Of a stretch of 64,000 nt of DNA, positions 9,777-19,345 are shown in pieces (position 1 is the first letter of the stretch; each line of letters opens with the position of its first letter). Source of the stretch: Siphonodentalium dalli. Lineage: Eukaryota > Mollusca > Scaphopoda > Gadilida > Siphonodentaliidae. Location of the stretch: NCBI GenBank assembly GCA_032622095.1, contig CP136061.1:174243692-174307691 (forward strand). Direction: 5' to 3'. Made by a program: the position numbers and the translations under genes. The notes beneath the pieces are model-generated. The model was not told the DNA's origin. It saw nothing but the letters and a program-made list of their open reading frames with translations, and did not search any database.

Positions 9777-10344
9777 AGTATGGTCGTAGTATGCAAAATG
9801 ATGGGTTAATCCGGAATAAATTGGTAAAGAAGCGATGTTGGTGTCAATAGACGCAGGAAGGTCCTCAGTATAACATATCTAAAATCTGCTAAAATCCGCT
9901 TTGGGGAAACTTTGTTATCCAAGATGGCATCCAACATGGTTGCCTATATGATATCAGTTATCGAAATAAGTCAATATACGATATATTGTGGCATAGGAAT
10001 TACGTAATTTCCCGATACCAACTGCCATTTTGGACGCCATGTTGAATTGAGAAGTTTCCCCAAAGCGGATTTTAGTGGATTTTGCATATGTTGTTCAGCA
10101 AACCAGTCCACGCGTTTTGAGACCAAAACGGTTTCTTTACCAATTTATTCCTGGTCTACCACAGAACCTCGGCATTTCCCGATACCAACTGCCATTTTGG
10201 ACGCCATGTTGAATTGAGAAGTTTCCCCAAAGCGGATTTTAGCGGATTTTGCATATGTTGTTCAGCAAACCAGTCCACGCGTTTTGAGACCAAAACGGCT
10301 TCTTTACCAATTTATTCCTGGTCTAACCGACTAACGACCATACT
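9777..10344. mobile_element. 0.57-kb MITE with similar TIRs inside copia RT
   Basis: The ends read AGTATGGTCGT (9777) and ACGACCATACT (to 10344). Both ends then carry GGAATAAATTGGTAAAG in inverted orientation. A possible target duplication ACAT flanks the element. Inside, a 150-bp segment is repeated in tandem (about 10009-10160 and 10176-10327). An inverted motif (CCGCTTTGGGGAAAC near 9898, GTTTCCCCAAAGCGG near 10060) makes the middle foldable. No coding capacity is seen. Confidence 0.75.
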
Positions 10345-11181
10345 ACATGTAATAGTATCTGACCTTCATCAGATACTTCAAGATAGACATTGTTTGTTTT
10401 TCCAGTTGATGAGCTCTTGGTTCTTTGCGCTGGATATTTCAGAAGCTTCGAACGAACATAAATCAATAAGAATTTCCTGAATTTTAGGATGCCATGCTGC
10501 GAGATTCTCAAAATCAACAGCCTTCTCTATGTCATCACTTATGTCTCTAATGTTCAACCAATACTTATATTTTCCTGATGCCTTTCCATCACGTTCTAAT
10601 ACAGTAGCTTCTTGCCTATTTGAATATTCAGTATCCTTGTACACAATAATGGAAGATTTATCAGGTAGTTGACCAGATGTGATAGTAGAATTAGTCGGAT
10701 GTGAATCAGAAATTTCGTGTTCATCAACATTTTCTGCTGCATTTAATTGTTCAGTCAGATTGTTTGTAGAATCATATCCAACAGAATCCAAATAACTTTG
10801 TTCATTTTCTGGTTGAGTTATTGGAATGTCAATTTCACATGAATTAGTCACTTTTTATTCATGAACATGTTTCAAATTACAAGGATTTGTTCGATAGAAT
10901 TCACCTCCATGTTTAATGAATACTTGGTGAGCATCTTTGCCTATCATAACTGCTGGTCCTTGCCAGATTTTGAAACTCAGGCGCTTGTAGTACACTTTGT
11001 CCCCAGTCGCAAATAGTAGTGAAGTTGAAGATCTGATGTTGTATCGCAATGAGCGCCTGATCTTTTCTGAAGCTTCACTTTTGATAAAAGATTCCCGTGC
11101 AGTATGCATGTCATTAAGATGATCACTTATAAGTCGACTGGATGTCCTACCTTCCAATGCTGGTGGCTGATCAATAAGCAC
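10345..11181 (-). pseudogene. Copia integrase C-terminal region and linker to RT
   Basis: Two minus-strand frames, 10855-11181 and 10378-10851, form the part of pol between integrase core and RT. The first contains LLFATGDKVYYKR and KIWQGPAVMIGKDAHQVFIK, a chromatin-binding, SH3-like block typical of retroelement integrase C-termini. The second is acidic and low in similarity, ending in AWHPKIQEILIDLCSFEAS and, in another frame, NNVYLEVSDEGQ, where the MITE interrupts. Adjacent stops show decay. Confidence 0.75.
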
Positions 11182-11183
11182 AT

Positions 11184-11891
11184 ATGGAGTATTTGGGTTT
11201 TCCCCGAATTAAGTTGATTGGGACTAAATCCTTAAACATTTTGGAGTGCATTTTTGAAACTCACAGCCCAAGCCAGAGCAACATCTATGGAGCATTGAGT
11301 GTCTTCAAGAATTTTCCCAACCATGTTGCCAATGACAGCATTATGACGCTCTGTTATTCCATTCGACCATGGAGATTCTGCTGGTGTGGTGAGTACAGTT
11401 ATATTTAAATTTCCACACATATCTCGAAATAATTTGTTCTGAAATTCACGACCATTGTCAGACAAAAAACGAGCCGGAGGTCCAAATATGGATATCCAGT
11501 ATTTGAATATATTGTCAATTATCATTTCAGCCTTCTTATCCGCGATAACTACTGCCGAACTGAAGCATGTTGAATGATCAATCATGTATAAGAAATATAT
11601 GTCCATGAAAACCTTCAGATCCATGGAAACACATTCATTAAATTTCTCAGCTAAAGACAAACCAACAACTGGTCGAGGATTTCTTCGCTTATACTTCATG
11701 CATACAGAGCACTCACTTTCAACAGATGCTATAGATTCATTGAATTCTTTGTCACAAACTCCACTGTCCTGCATGAGTTTGATGAGCTTATTGCTATGAG
11801 CGTGTCCAAACTGTCTATGTAATTTCCTGGCAACTTTCATTTTCTCTTTTTCTGACATCTGTGTCAGATCATCAGAACATAATAGTAACAT
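11184..11891 (-). pseudogene. Copia integrase zinc finger and catalytic core
   Basis: The minus-strand frame 11232-11891 has the HHCC zinc finger (LHRQFGHAHSNKLIKL ... CSVCMKYKRR). The DDE catalytic core follows, with Asp in VSMDLKVF, Asp in FLSDNGREF and Glu in NGITERHNAV. The fingers and all three acidic residues are present. The protein would have joined copia cDNA to host DNA. A stop and frameshift at about 11180-11231 separate it from the C-terminal domain, whose continuation (GFSPNQLNSGK) is readable in the gap. Confidence 0.9.
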
Positions 11892-11912
11892 TTGTTTTTG
11901 ACAAACACTGTT

Positions 11913-12257
11913 TCATGCACAGAGATTGTGACCACTCGATGTATATGTTAATTTTACATCTTCTCCAAGAATATTTGCAGTGTCTGAATGAAAGTCTATA
12001 GTTGTATTTGCTTTCTTCATTGAAGATTTGCTGAGTAGCAGTGACAGGGCACAGTCTTTAACTTCAGTCTCTATCACAACAGATTGATTAGCAAGAGTTG
12101 CAGGAATGGTGACATGACGGAGTGATTTTACAATACGACCATCTCCAAACTGGAAACTTGTTGAACTCGGCGAAGAAACCAATTTATGCTTATCCTCATC
12201 AGGAATGGAGTCTAAATAAAAATTCAGCCAGTCTTCACCACAGACATTTTTAGTGCA
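11913..12257 (-). pseudogene. Copia protease region
   Basis: The minus strand carries CTKNVCGEDWLNFYLDS after a frameshift at about 12240, then FQFGDGRIVKSLRHVTIPA, LLLSKSSMKKANTTIDF and FTSSGH-like TYTSSGHNL. These blocks are typical of copia aspartic proteases. The active-site Asp-Ser/Thr-Gly is not intact: the aligned codons read as Asn-Phe-Gly just before CTKN. This protease would have cut gag-pol; here it is non-functional. Confidence 0.75.
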
Positions 12258-12726
12258 ACCAAAGTTTCTCCAACTAAACTGTCAAGATAGATGGAGTCCA
12301 AACTTGACGAATAGAGTGTTACATCAACTGTTTCATTATTATTTGGACATCGATTCACCCAATGAAATATCAAATCACAAATAGCACACCTTGATATGTT
12401 GCCTCTTGAGTCCAGAGGATCAGTTACAGTCGAAGTTCTGGAAAACTTACCAAAGTTTGAGCTTCGACCGGAACGTCGCAAATTTCTTCGATACCCCAAA
12501 TTTGCTGAAATCTGCGCACATTATTTTCTCCACAGTTATACAGAACTGGTTCAACTTTAACCTGCCGATCAACTTTGACTTCAATTTCAGATGTAACTGT
12601 CTTAAAAATTGCCTTCAATTATTTTTCATGTTGTCAAAAGTCAAATCTGCTTTTCCAAGGAATCGTTTGTGCTCTTGAGAAGTCGGTATGCCCGAATACT
12701 GTCCGGAAGCTCCATTTTGTGAGTTT
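12258..12726 (-). pseudogene. Copia gag C-terminal part with CCHC zinc knuckle
   Basis: The minus-strand frames contain MELPDSIRAYRLLKST (the conserved copia gag helix), then VTSEIEVKVDRQVKVEP, then a zinc knuckle CAICDLIFHWVNRC (C-x2-C-x4-H-x4-C). Several frameshifts separate the pieces. The N-terminal part of gag is at 15058-15411, displaced by the module array inserted here. Confidence 0.8.
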
Positions 12727-15056
12727 TTAGCTCAACTTACTTTTGTAAGTTTGAGCTATTGCCATGGCTTGGCGTTCGTCGTCCGTGTGTCCGTGTTTCT
12801 GTGTGTCCGTTAACAATTTCCTTTGGCGCGGGCTACAGGTCGTACCTTTGGTCTGAGTTGACATTGACATGTAGATGAGAACGAGTCATTTTGGGGTCAT
12901 TCGGCCAAAAAACATGGTCGCTGGTGGCCATCTTGGATTTCAAAATTCAATCCATTGGCGCGGGCTACAGGTCGTACTGTTCGTTTGATCATCATGAAAT
13001 TTGTCATGGATGTTAATATTGACATGTAGATGGGAAAAAGTCATTTTGGGGTCGTTCGGCCAAAAAACATGGATGTCAGCAGCCATCTTGGATTTTACTC
13101 TTTGCATGACTAAATCATTTGGCGCAGGCTACAGATCGTAGTTTTGATCGGAACTTCATGAAATTTGTCATGGATGTTGACAATGACATGTAGATGGGAA
13201 CGAGTGATTTTGGGGTTGTTCGGCCAAAAAACATGGCCGCCAGCAGCCATCTTGGATTTTACTCTTTGCATGACTAAATCCTTTGGCGCGGGCTACAGGT
13301 CGTACCTTTGGTCTGATCTTTATGAAATTTGTCATGAATGTTGACATTGACATGTGGATGGGAACGAGTCATTTTGGGGTCATTCGGCCAAAAAACATGG
13401 CCGCTGGTGGCCATTTTGGATTTCAATTCAATCCATTGGCGCGGGCTACAGGTCGTGCTGTTCGTCTGATCATCATGGATGTTAATATTGACATGTAGAT
13501 GGGAACAAGTCATTTTTGGGTCGTTCAGCCAAAAAACATGACCGCCAGCAGCCATCTTGGATTTTACTCTTTGCATGACTAAATTCTTTGGCGCGGGCTA
13601 CAGGTTGTAGCTTTGGTCAGAACTTCATGAAATTTGTCATGGATGTTAACAATGACATGTAGATGGGAACGAGTGATTTTGGGGTCGTTCGGCCAAAAAA
13701 CATGGCCACCAGCAGCCATCTTGGATTTTACTCTTTGCATGACTAAATCCTTTGGCGCGGGTTACAGGTCGTACCTTTGGTCTGACCTTTATGAAATTTG
13801 TCATGAATATTGATATTGACATGTATATGGGAACGAGTCATTTTGGGGTCATACGGCCAAAAAACATGGCCGCTGGCAGCCATCTTGGATTTTACTCTTT
13901 GCATGACTAAATGCTTTGGCGCAGGCTACAGGTCGTAGTTTTGATCAGAACTTCATGAAATTTGTCATGGATGTTGACAATGAGATGTAGATGGGAACGA
14001 ATGATTTTGGGGTTGTTCGGCCAAAAAATATGGCCGCCAGCAGCCATCATGGATTTTACTCTTTGCATGACTAAATCCTTTGGCGCGGGCTACAGGTCGT
14101 ACCTATGGTCTGATCTTTATGAATTTTGTCATGAATGTTAACATTGACATGTAGATGGGAACGAGTCATTTTGGGGTCATTCGGCCAAAAAACATGGCCG
14201 CTGGTGGCCATTTTGGATTTCAAAATTCAATCCATTGGCGCGGGCTACAGGTTGTGCTGTTCGTCTGATCATCATGAAATTTGTCATGGATGTTAATATT
14301 GACATGTAGATGGGAACGAGTGATTTTGGGGTCGTTCAGCCAAAAAACATGGCTGCCAGCAGCCATCTTGGATTTTACTCTTTGCATGACTAAATTCTTT
14401 TGCGCGGGCTACAGGTCATACCTTTGGTCTGACCTTTATGAAATTTGTCATGAATATTGATATTGACATGTATATGAGAACGAGTCATTTTGGGGTCATA
14501 CGGCCAAAAAACATGGCCACTGGCAGCCATCTTGGATTTCAAAATTCAATCCATTGGCACGGGCTACAGGTCGTACTGTTTGTCTGATCATCATGATATT
14601 TATCATGGATGTTAATATTAACATGTAGATGGGAACGAGTCATTTTGGGGTCGTTTGGCTAAAAAACATGGCCGCCAGCAGCCATCTTGGATTTTACTCT
14701 TTGCATGACTAAATCCATTGGCACAGGCTACAGGTCATACCTTTGATCAGATCATTATGAGATTTGTAAAGGCTGTAGATGGGAACAAGTCATTTTGGGG
14801 TAATTCGGAAAAAAACATGGCTGCCGGTGGCCATTTTAGAATTTACTCTTTGCATCAATAAATCCTTTGGCACACCATAATCACCACATCCCTGATCCGA
14901 TCATTATGAAACCTGTTATGAATGTTGATATTGACATGTACATCTAGTCTTACTTAGACATTTCAATTAGCACTTTTCCTATTCCTCCATTTACTGTCGA
15001 CCATTAAATTATTCCCCTACCTAAGTTGAGCTACAGTGTCATTGACACTTTCATTT
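12727..15056 (+). repeat. TIR-bounded array of about 165-bp modules inserted in copia gag
   Basis: The left end TTAGCTCAACTTACTTTTG and the right end AAGTTGAGCTACAGTGTCATT form inverted termini. The left end also folds on itself (AACTTACTTTTGTAAGTTTGAGCT). Between them, about a dozen modules repeat at a period near 165 bp. Each holds GCCGCCAGCAGCCATCTTGG (or a GCTGGTGG variant), TTTGCATGACTAAATCC, a GGCTACAGGTCGTACC block and GAAATTTGTCATGGATGTT. Two alternating module types (CAGCAGCC and TGGTGGCC) point to higher-order duplication. A possible 4-5 bp target duplication (AGTTT) matches where gag is interrupted. Confidence 0.85.
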
Positions 15057-15057
15057 A

Positions 15058-15411
15058 GTTTGTTGTAATTTCTTTCAAACTCATTGATGTATTCAACAAT
15101 TCACATATCAGAAGGTCTTTGAAACGTCTCAAAACTTTCATATGCTATAAATGCAGCCTGATGAGCATCTGTTGCATACAATTTCTTGAGTTTGTCGATG
15201 AGTTTCTTCATCCCATCATCAACAATCAGTTCATCAACTTTCAAGTCTGCTCATGCATGTCAAATTTTTTCATTCAATGCTAAATATACAGCAGGAGCTT
15301 GTTTCTTTTTATAGTAATACACTGCCATAATTCAATGTCCCGCAGCCACATTTCAAAGTCTGAGTCATCACTATAGACTGGCGGATTGAATACAGACTTG
15401 TTTGTCACCAT
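15058..15411 (-). pseudogene. Copia gag N-terminal part
   Basis: The minus strand starts with MVTNKSVFNPPVYSDDSDF at 15411, followed by EMWLRDIELWQ. After a frameshift it continues with DGMKKLIDKLKKLYATDAH, QAAFIAYESFETFQRP and VEYINEFERNYNK. This is the copia gag (UBN2-like) capsid region. It is interrupted by stops and by the module array at 12727-15056. It follows the 5' LTR and primer-binding site by about 160 bp, as expected. Confidence 0.85.
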
Positions 15412-15569
15412 GCTGGAAAAATAATATTTCCTGTTTCCAACTTCAAGTCCAAAATTCCAACAAAATCTGTAATTTGTTCAGAAATAGAACACACACATTA
15501 CAGGATGATTTAAATCTAGAAATGTCCATGGCACATATTGAAATGCTATTGGTTTTTGTGTGAACAACC

Positions 15570-15583
15570 TGGCTCTGCTACCA
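15570..15583 (-). promoter_or_regulatory. Copia primer-binding site
   Basis: On the minus strand, directly after the 5' LTR, TGGTAGCAGAGCC resembles the initiator tRNA-Met complement used by copia elements to prime minus-strand DNA synthesis. Confidence 0.75.
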
Positions 15584-15712
15584 TAATAAAGTAGTCGAGC
15601 TGCTCACCTCAGGCACATGTGCCAACCACCATTTTATCCTCCTTCCTCCCTGTTCCACAGGTCACATGTCTGTCACATGATGTAGTTAAAGTAGCATACC
15701 ATGTTCACAACA
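15584..15712 (-). repeat. 5' LTR of the copia element (129 bp)
   Basis: Reads TGTTGTGAACATGG to TTTATTA on the minus strand and matches 712-855. The target duplication GTTCA follows at 15713-15717. Confidence 0.9.
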
Positions 15713-15717
15713 GTTCA

Positions 15718-15869
15718 CCTTATAAAGTGGACAGATATCTACCTTAACAACAAAGCATATTATGTTATGAAGATAATTTCTAGTGCAAAGGATGGAAATA
15801 CTCTAATGAGAAAAACTGTTGAACCCAAATGGGATGTTGCTAGATTTTCACATTTCAGAGACTATTCTG
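15718..15869 (+). CDS. MDN1: Probable exon, right part after copia insertion
   Basis: The frame continues from the stump at 696-711 across the copia insertion. It encodes LIKWTDIYLNNKAYYVMKII, then SSAKDGNTLMRKTVEPKW and DVARFSHFRDYS. It is open for about 51 codons and ends at a weak donor (CTG|GTGTTG). The next exon is in phase (1+2 nt). I do not recognise the peptide. The assignment to midasin rests on phase continuity with the certain exons and on position upstream of the Walker B exon. It could instead belong to another gene or repeat. The insertion creates a new AG at 15712-15713 that would keep the frame. Confidence 0.5.
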
Positions 15870-15908
15870 GTGTTGTATGATGTATTTCATGGCTAACCTT
15901 AATTTCAG

Positions 15909-16013
15909 ATGAAGATATTTTTAATATTGGTGAGTCAGAGAGGCACATTGAGAAAATTGACCATCTCATGCTGATAACAGAAGGCCTAATGAAGGAGACG
16001 TTGCATAATTCAG
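15909..16013 (+). CDS. MDN1: Probable midasin exon, helical segment before Walker B
   Basis: Bounded by CTTAATTTCAG and AG|GTTAGT. It encodes EDIFNIGESERHIEKIDHLM and then LITEGLMKETLHNS, strongly helical. It ends with one nucleotide that combines with the two first nucleotides of the exon at 21595 to give a Val codon, so phase agrees. Midasin AAA modules carry long helices between Walker A and Walker B, which fits this position. The intron upstream would be only 39 nt (15870-15908), unusually short. Confidence 0.6.
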
Positions 16014-16331
16014 GTTAGTAATTTTTAGCTCAACTTCCAAATTTGTTTAAATATCATGGATGCTAGCGGTCACCTTGGATTGGTTACAGGGTTCACGCTA
16101 GCCCAAAATTCCCAGATGCAAACACTGTTGCCAATTGCATTATTTTTTAAGCCACTTTATATTTTCTGTTGCCACTTTTTTTTCCGACCAAAATTTTTTG
16201 GTGCCACTTTTGAACTGGGTATTTAAAAAAAAAACATTTTGTGACGTCAAATGTTAGTCATTCACAAGATATTTTCCACTCATTTCAAAATGATTGTTTT
16301 GGTGAACATGTAGCTTTTTTGTGATGTTCTC

Positions 16332-16601
16332 GTGGCATTGAATGCTAGTTTGTTGCTTGGTTTAGGCGGTGTAGCACACAAAGATGTCAAATCAACTACT
16401 TTATTATCGGTAATGTCTGAAGAAATCAGTAACTTTCTTCATCTTGAAGGATGTTGTGTGTCTGATGAATTGTTGCTGAAATCTAACTTATGCTTAGGAT
16501 TCATATTTGCTGTATGTCACAGTTTATTAAAGCTGAGTTATGAAGGATATTTGTATGATAATTTATCTAACAGCTACTATCAAAGCTCTTTGCTTGACTA
16601 A
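16332..16601 (+). other. Orphan open frame of 89 codons in the intron
   Basis: It encodes MALNASLLLGLGGVAHKDVK, then STTLLSVMSEEISNFLHLE and LLLKSNLCLGFIFAVCHSLL, ending in a stop within the first copy of a tandem repeat. It has a helical-repeat look (ALNASLLLGLGG, LCLGFIFAVCHSLLK). No consensus splice sites flank it convincingly. I do not recognise the family. It could be an exon fragment of a captured gene, a missed exon of another protein or chance. Confidence 0.3.
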
Positions 16602-17235
16602 TGTTTGTCAAAAGCAATACTCAGTGTTATAATCGAGTAGAAATTTAAAACTCATTCACCCCAGCGATATATTAAATAAGTCGACGTGACACTAAGTCTC
16701 TAATCTATTATACACTTTCAACTAGAGATTCGAGGTCGGATCTCTATTTGTGTTTTGTTTCTGACCGATTGATTGTAAGCTTCAATATATGCCCGATGGG
16801 TATCAATTGCCAAAAGCCAAAAAGCAAATCGGGAATTTTTGTGTGCAAGTTCATTGTTTTTTTTATAGCAATTTGCTAAATTGGCAATCGGCAGTGCAAA
16901 CCCTGAAGGGTTAAGTATGACTATTTGTCCATTATTTGTTTGACTAATGTTTGTCAAATTGGAGTCAAAAGATATACTCAAGTGTTATAATCAAGTAGAA
17001 ATTCGAAACCCATTCACCCCAGCGATATAATAAGTCAATGTGAGACTAAGCCTCGAATCTATTATACACTTTCAATTAGGACCCAATTAGCGATGTCGCG
17101 GCTGGATATCAATGTGTGTTTTGTTTCCGACCGATTGACTGCAAGCTTTAATATATGCCTGATGGGTATCAATTGCCAAAAGCCAAAAAGCAAATATGGA
17201 TCTTTTTTGTGCAGATTCATTTTTTTTACAGCTAC
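16594..17235. repeat. Diverged tandem duplication, unit about 345 bp
   Basis: 16594-16860 and 16942-17230 share the order of blocks TGACTAATGTTTGTCAAA, CATTCACCCCAGCGATAT, TCTATTATACACTTTCAA, GATGGGTATCAATTGCCAA and AAGCCAAAAAGCAAAT. A non-duplicated piece (about 16861-16940) separates them. No protein is supported. Confidence 0.8.
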
Positions 17236-17420
17236 AGTGAAACCTCTCCAAACCGGACCCTCTATAAACCGAATCCCTCTCCATATCGAACAAATTGTCC
17301 GGTCCCGAATTCTCCCAGGTGCATTCTCACTAACAATTATCTCTATAAACGGAAACTCTCTATTCCGAAACATCGGACGGCTTTTCTAGTTCACAAGTGA
17401 ACGAATGTATCAATTTTTAC
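17230..17420 (+). mobile_element. Possible pogo/Tigger-type transposon end
   Basis: TA-CAGTGAAACCTCTCCAAAC (from about 17232) continues into GGACCCTCTATAAACCG and further variants of the same 'CCTCTnnAAnCGGA' phrase. Tc1/mariner pogo-group TIRs look like this and insert at TA. The complementary right end was not found, so this is a terminal fragment at most. Confidence 0.5.
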
Positions 17421-18130
17421 CTCCGAAATCCGAACGCGGAAAGCGATACCAACCGAACGAACGCACGTGCGATAGATTGACATACTTGATGCTGAGCTCT
17501 TGCTGGCTCTGGTGTAGACTAGGGATCCTTTATAAGTTTAGACGTCTGGTTAATTAAAACTTTATTGTTGACAATCCAAACCATTGTGACTGAACTAATG
17601 ATGCAAAACCTAATAACAATAAACCAGAAAACTGCGTTTCCAATTATGTACAATACTTTACGATTTAATTTGTAAAATACCCTGCCCAGACAAATTGTTT
17701 ATCTCATACAATGTTTTGACAACATCCCCACTCAAGTGATTTTATTTGATAATTAGCAACCACTATTCAAAGTGACATTAAACTCCATCCATCAGTATTC
17801 ACTCTTGACTTAGCCAATACAGCCTCAAAGGAATCACAGCTCAGTTAATCTTATCACCAGCAGTAACTATGCAGTGTTACGTCACAAGGACATTTCACGC
17901 TCTGCTTGATTTCCGTATTGTATCTACAGTACCGATCAACACAATGTGGCATTAATTCAAAAGATGTGCAGTTGGTGTGAACTTTTTATCACATCTTTGC
18001 CATGAGTTGGGCTGACACTAGTGACACAACATTTAGGATTAATGGAGATCTTTTGTGACATAATTATGGGCACAATGATTAATGCAAATATAGCAGTTAA
18101 TCAAATTTTTTTACTTGCAAGCACCGACAG
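17421..18130. other. Intronic sequence, nothing recognised
   Basis: AT-rich, no long frame, no repeat recognised. Confidence 0.6.
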
Positions 18131-18137
18131 ACATTCC

Positions 18138-18480
18138 CATTAACTCTTTCAACCCGGCAGCCCGCTGAAGTGGGCATGACGTAATTTACGTTCATCCCGG
18201 CAGCCCGCTTTAGCGAGCAGAGCACAATTGTCGGGAATAATACAATATTTCCAGAGATATACAAATGATTCTATTGGTTAGCGACTTGTATATCCTTTGG
18301 GAGATATTCGGTATCAGTACTAATTTATTGGTGCGCACAAATACCTAGCATGTACGCCATTAAAAGAATTTCCGGGCCTAAATATAGACGGCACATGTAT
18401 GACGTCACGATTACTGTTTTGGGGTTTCCTAAAAATCGATGACCCAATACTGCCGACAGGCAGTGTGGTGTTTTGAGTCA
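18138..18480. repeat. Small hairpin-containing repeat
   Basis: Two copies of the phrase CCCGGCAGCCCGCT lie about 57 bp apart (18157 and 18214), each starting a short hairpin (GCCCGCTGAAGTGGGC, GCCCGCTTTAGCGAGC). A third hairpin (CTGCCGACAGGCAG) lies near 18451. Possibly a short non-autonomous element. Confidence 0.45.
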
Positions 18481-18958
18481 CATTTTGATTTTGGTTTATT
18501 GTTTATCACAAACCGATAATAATATTATTATTATTACGTCTATGAAATAAAGAAGATAATGGTGACCTTTCAAAACGATGTTTTATTTGTGGTATCTGTC
18601 TGATGTCTCCTATTTTTGATGCAATGTTACGGAAATCACCGTGCCGCACAACGGCGCGACTTTAATAGTAATAGCTGCACATGCATATTATAAACATGAC
18701 ATCGCCATTCATAATCATTTTGGGAATCCAATCAGGACATTGGCAGTTGTTTTATTTGTTCTTCCAAAAACAAGGGGGGGGGGGGAGGTCCACGTTTGAG
18801 CAATGTCGGAATCTGAATTGGGAGCTCTTTCACATAACATAATCATATCCGATTCATGACTAAATCACATTTACATGAAATCTGTTTCGGAAGAGTGCAT
18901 TCCCATCAAATTTGGATATTAATTAACTTTATTGCTCGTGCCTCCTCCTCGGCTTGCA
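18481..18958. other. Intronic sequence with a short G tract
   Basis: No gene recognised. A run of about 12 G lies near 18774-18786. Confidence 0.5.
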
Positions 18959-19345
18959 TTCTAATCCATATTGTTCAGTTGAAGGGCTTTCCTTGGCGGA
19001 AAAATATAATTTTTAAATTATAATTAATTTTTCCTTAAGGGAAGCCCGAAACTGAACTATCATAGATCCCTCCCATGGTGGTGCCATTCCCAACCCCTCG
19101 CGACTCGCAAATCTCATGATTAGGTCAGAAATAAAAAACTGACTTGATAATTAAAGAATGCGTGATTTACCTGGGTGTATTCATGAGTGACTAATCTGAG
19201 CACGGTCGGTGTGAGCGGAGTAGGACGGCAATAAAATTTTAACCCTCCTGATTGACACAAGGTCGGAGATCTAATCCATATAGTTCAGTTTCGGTCTTCC
19301 CTTAAGGAAAAATTAATTATAATTTAAAAATTATATTTCCAAACA
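18959..19345. mobile_element. Palindromic MITE-like element
   Basis: 18961-19065 is an imperfect hairpin: TTCAGTTGAAGGGCTTTCC opposes GGGAAGCCCGAAACTGAAC, with an AT palindrome between. The right arm is present a third time in inverted form at 19283-19340 (AGTTCAGTTTCGGTCTTCCC and AAGGAAAAATTAATTATAAT). Both outer sides carry CTAATCCATATNGTTCAGTT (18960, 19271). Non-coding. Confidence 0.65.

Larger units (their letters stand above)
712..15712 (-). mobile_element. Ty1/copia LTR retrotransposon, nested and decayed
   Basis: This is a minus-strand copia element with direct LTRs at 712-855 and 15584-15712 and a 5-bp target-site duplication GTTCA (707-711 and 15713-15717). A primer-binding site resembling initiator tRNA-Met (TGGTAGCAGAGCC) adjoins the 5' LTR and a purine tract (AGTGGGAGAT) precedes the 3' LTR. 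The order read on the minus strand is gag, protease, integrase, reverse transcriptase, RNase H, which is the copia order. Without later insertions the element is about 4.6 kb, normal for copia. Three elements interrupt it: a LINE (about 1015-8542), a MITE (9777-10344) and a module array (12727-15056). Many frameshifts and stops show it is dead. The RT wording resembles the GalEA-type copia of marine animals, but that clade call is tentative. Confidence 0.93.

Noticed and set aside
13168-13576. Open frames within the 165-bp module array
   Set aside because: They repeat with the module and shift frame between modules; no conserved protein.
12727-15056. CRISPR array
   Set aside because: The units are nearly identical along 165 bp with no unique spacers, and the context is eukaryotic.
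712-15712. Endogenous retrovirus
   Set aside because: Integrase precedes RT, gag has a single CCHC knuckle with copia wording, LTRs are about 130-145 bp and no env is present; this is Ty1/copia.
16332-16601. Treating the 89-codon frame as a midasin exon
   Set aside because: The exons at 15909-16013 and 21595-21757 already join in phase; this frame has no good splice sites and no recognisable midasin motif.
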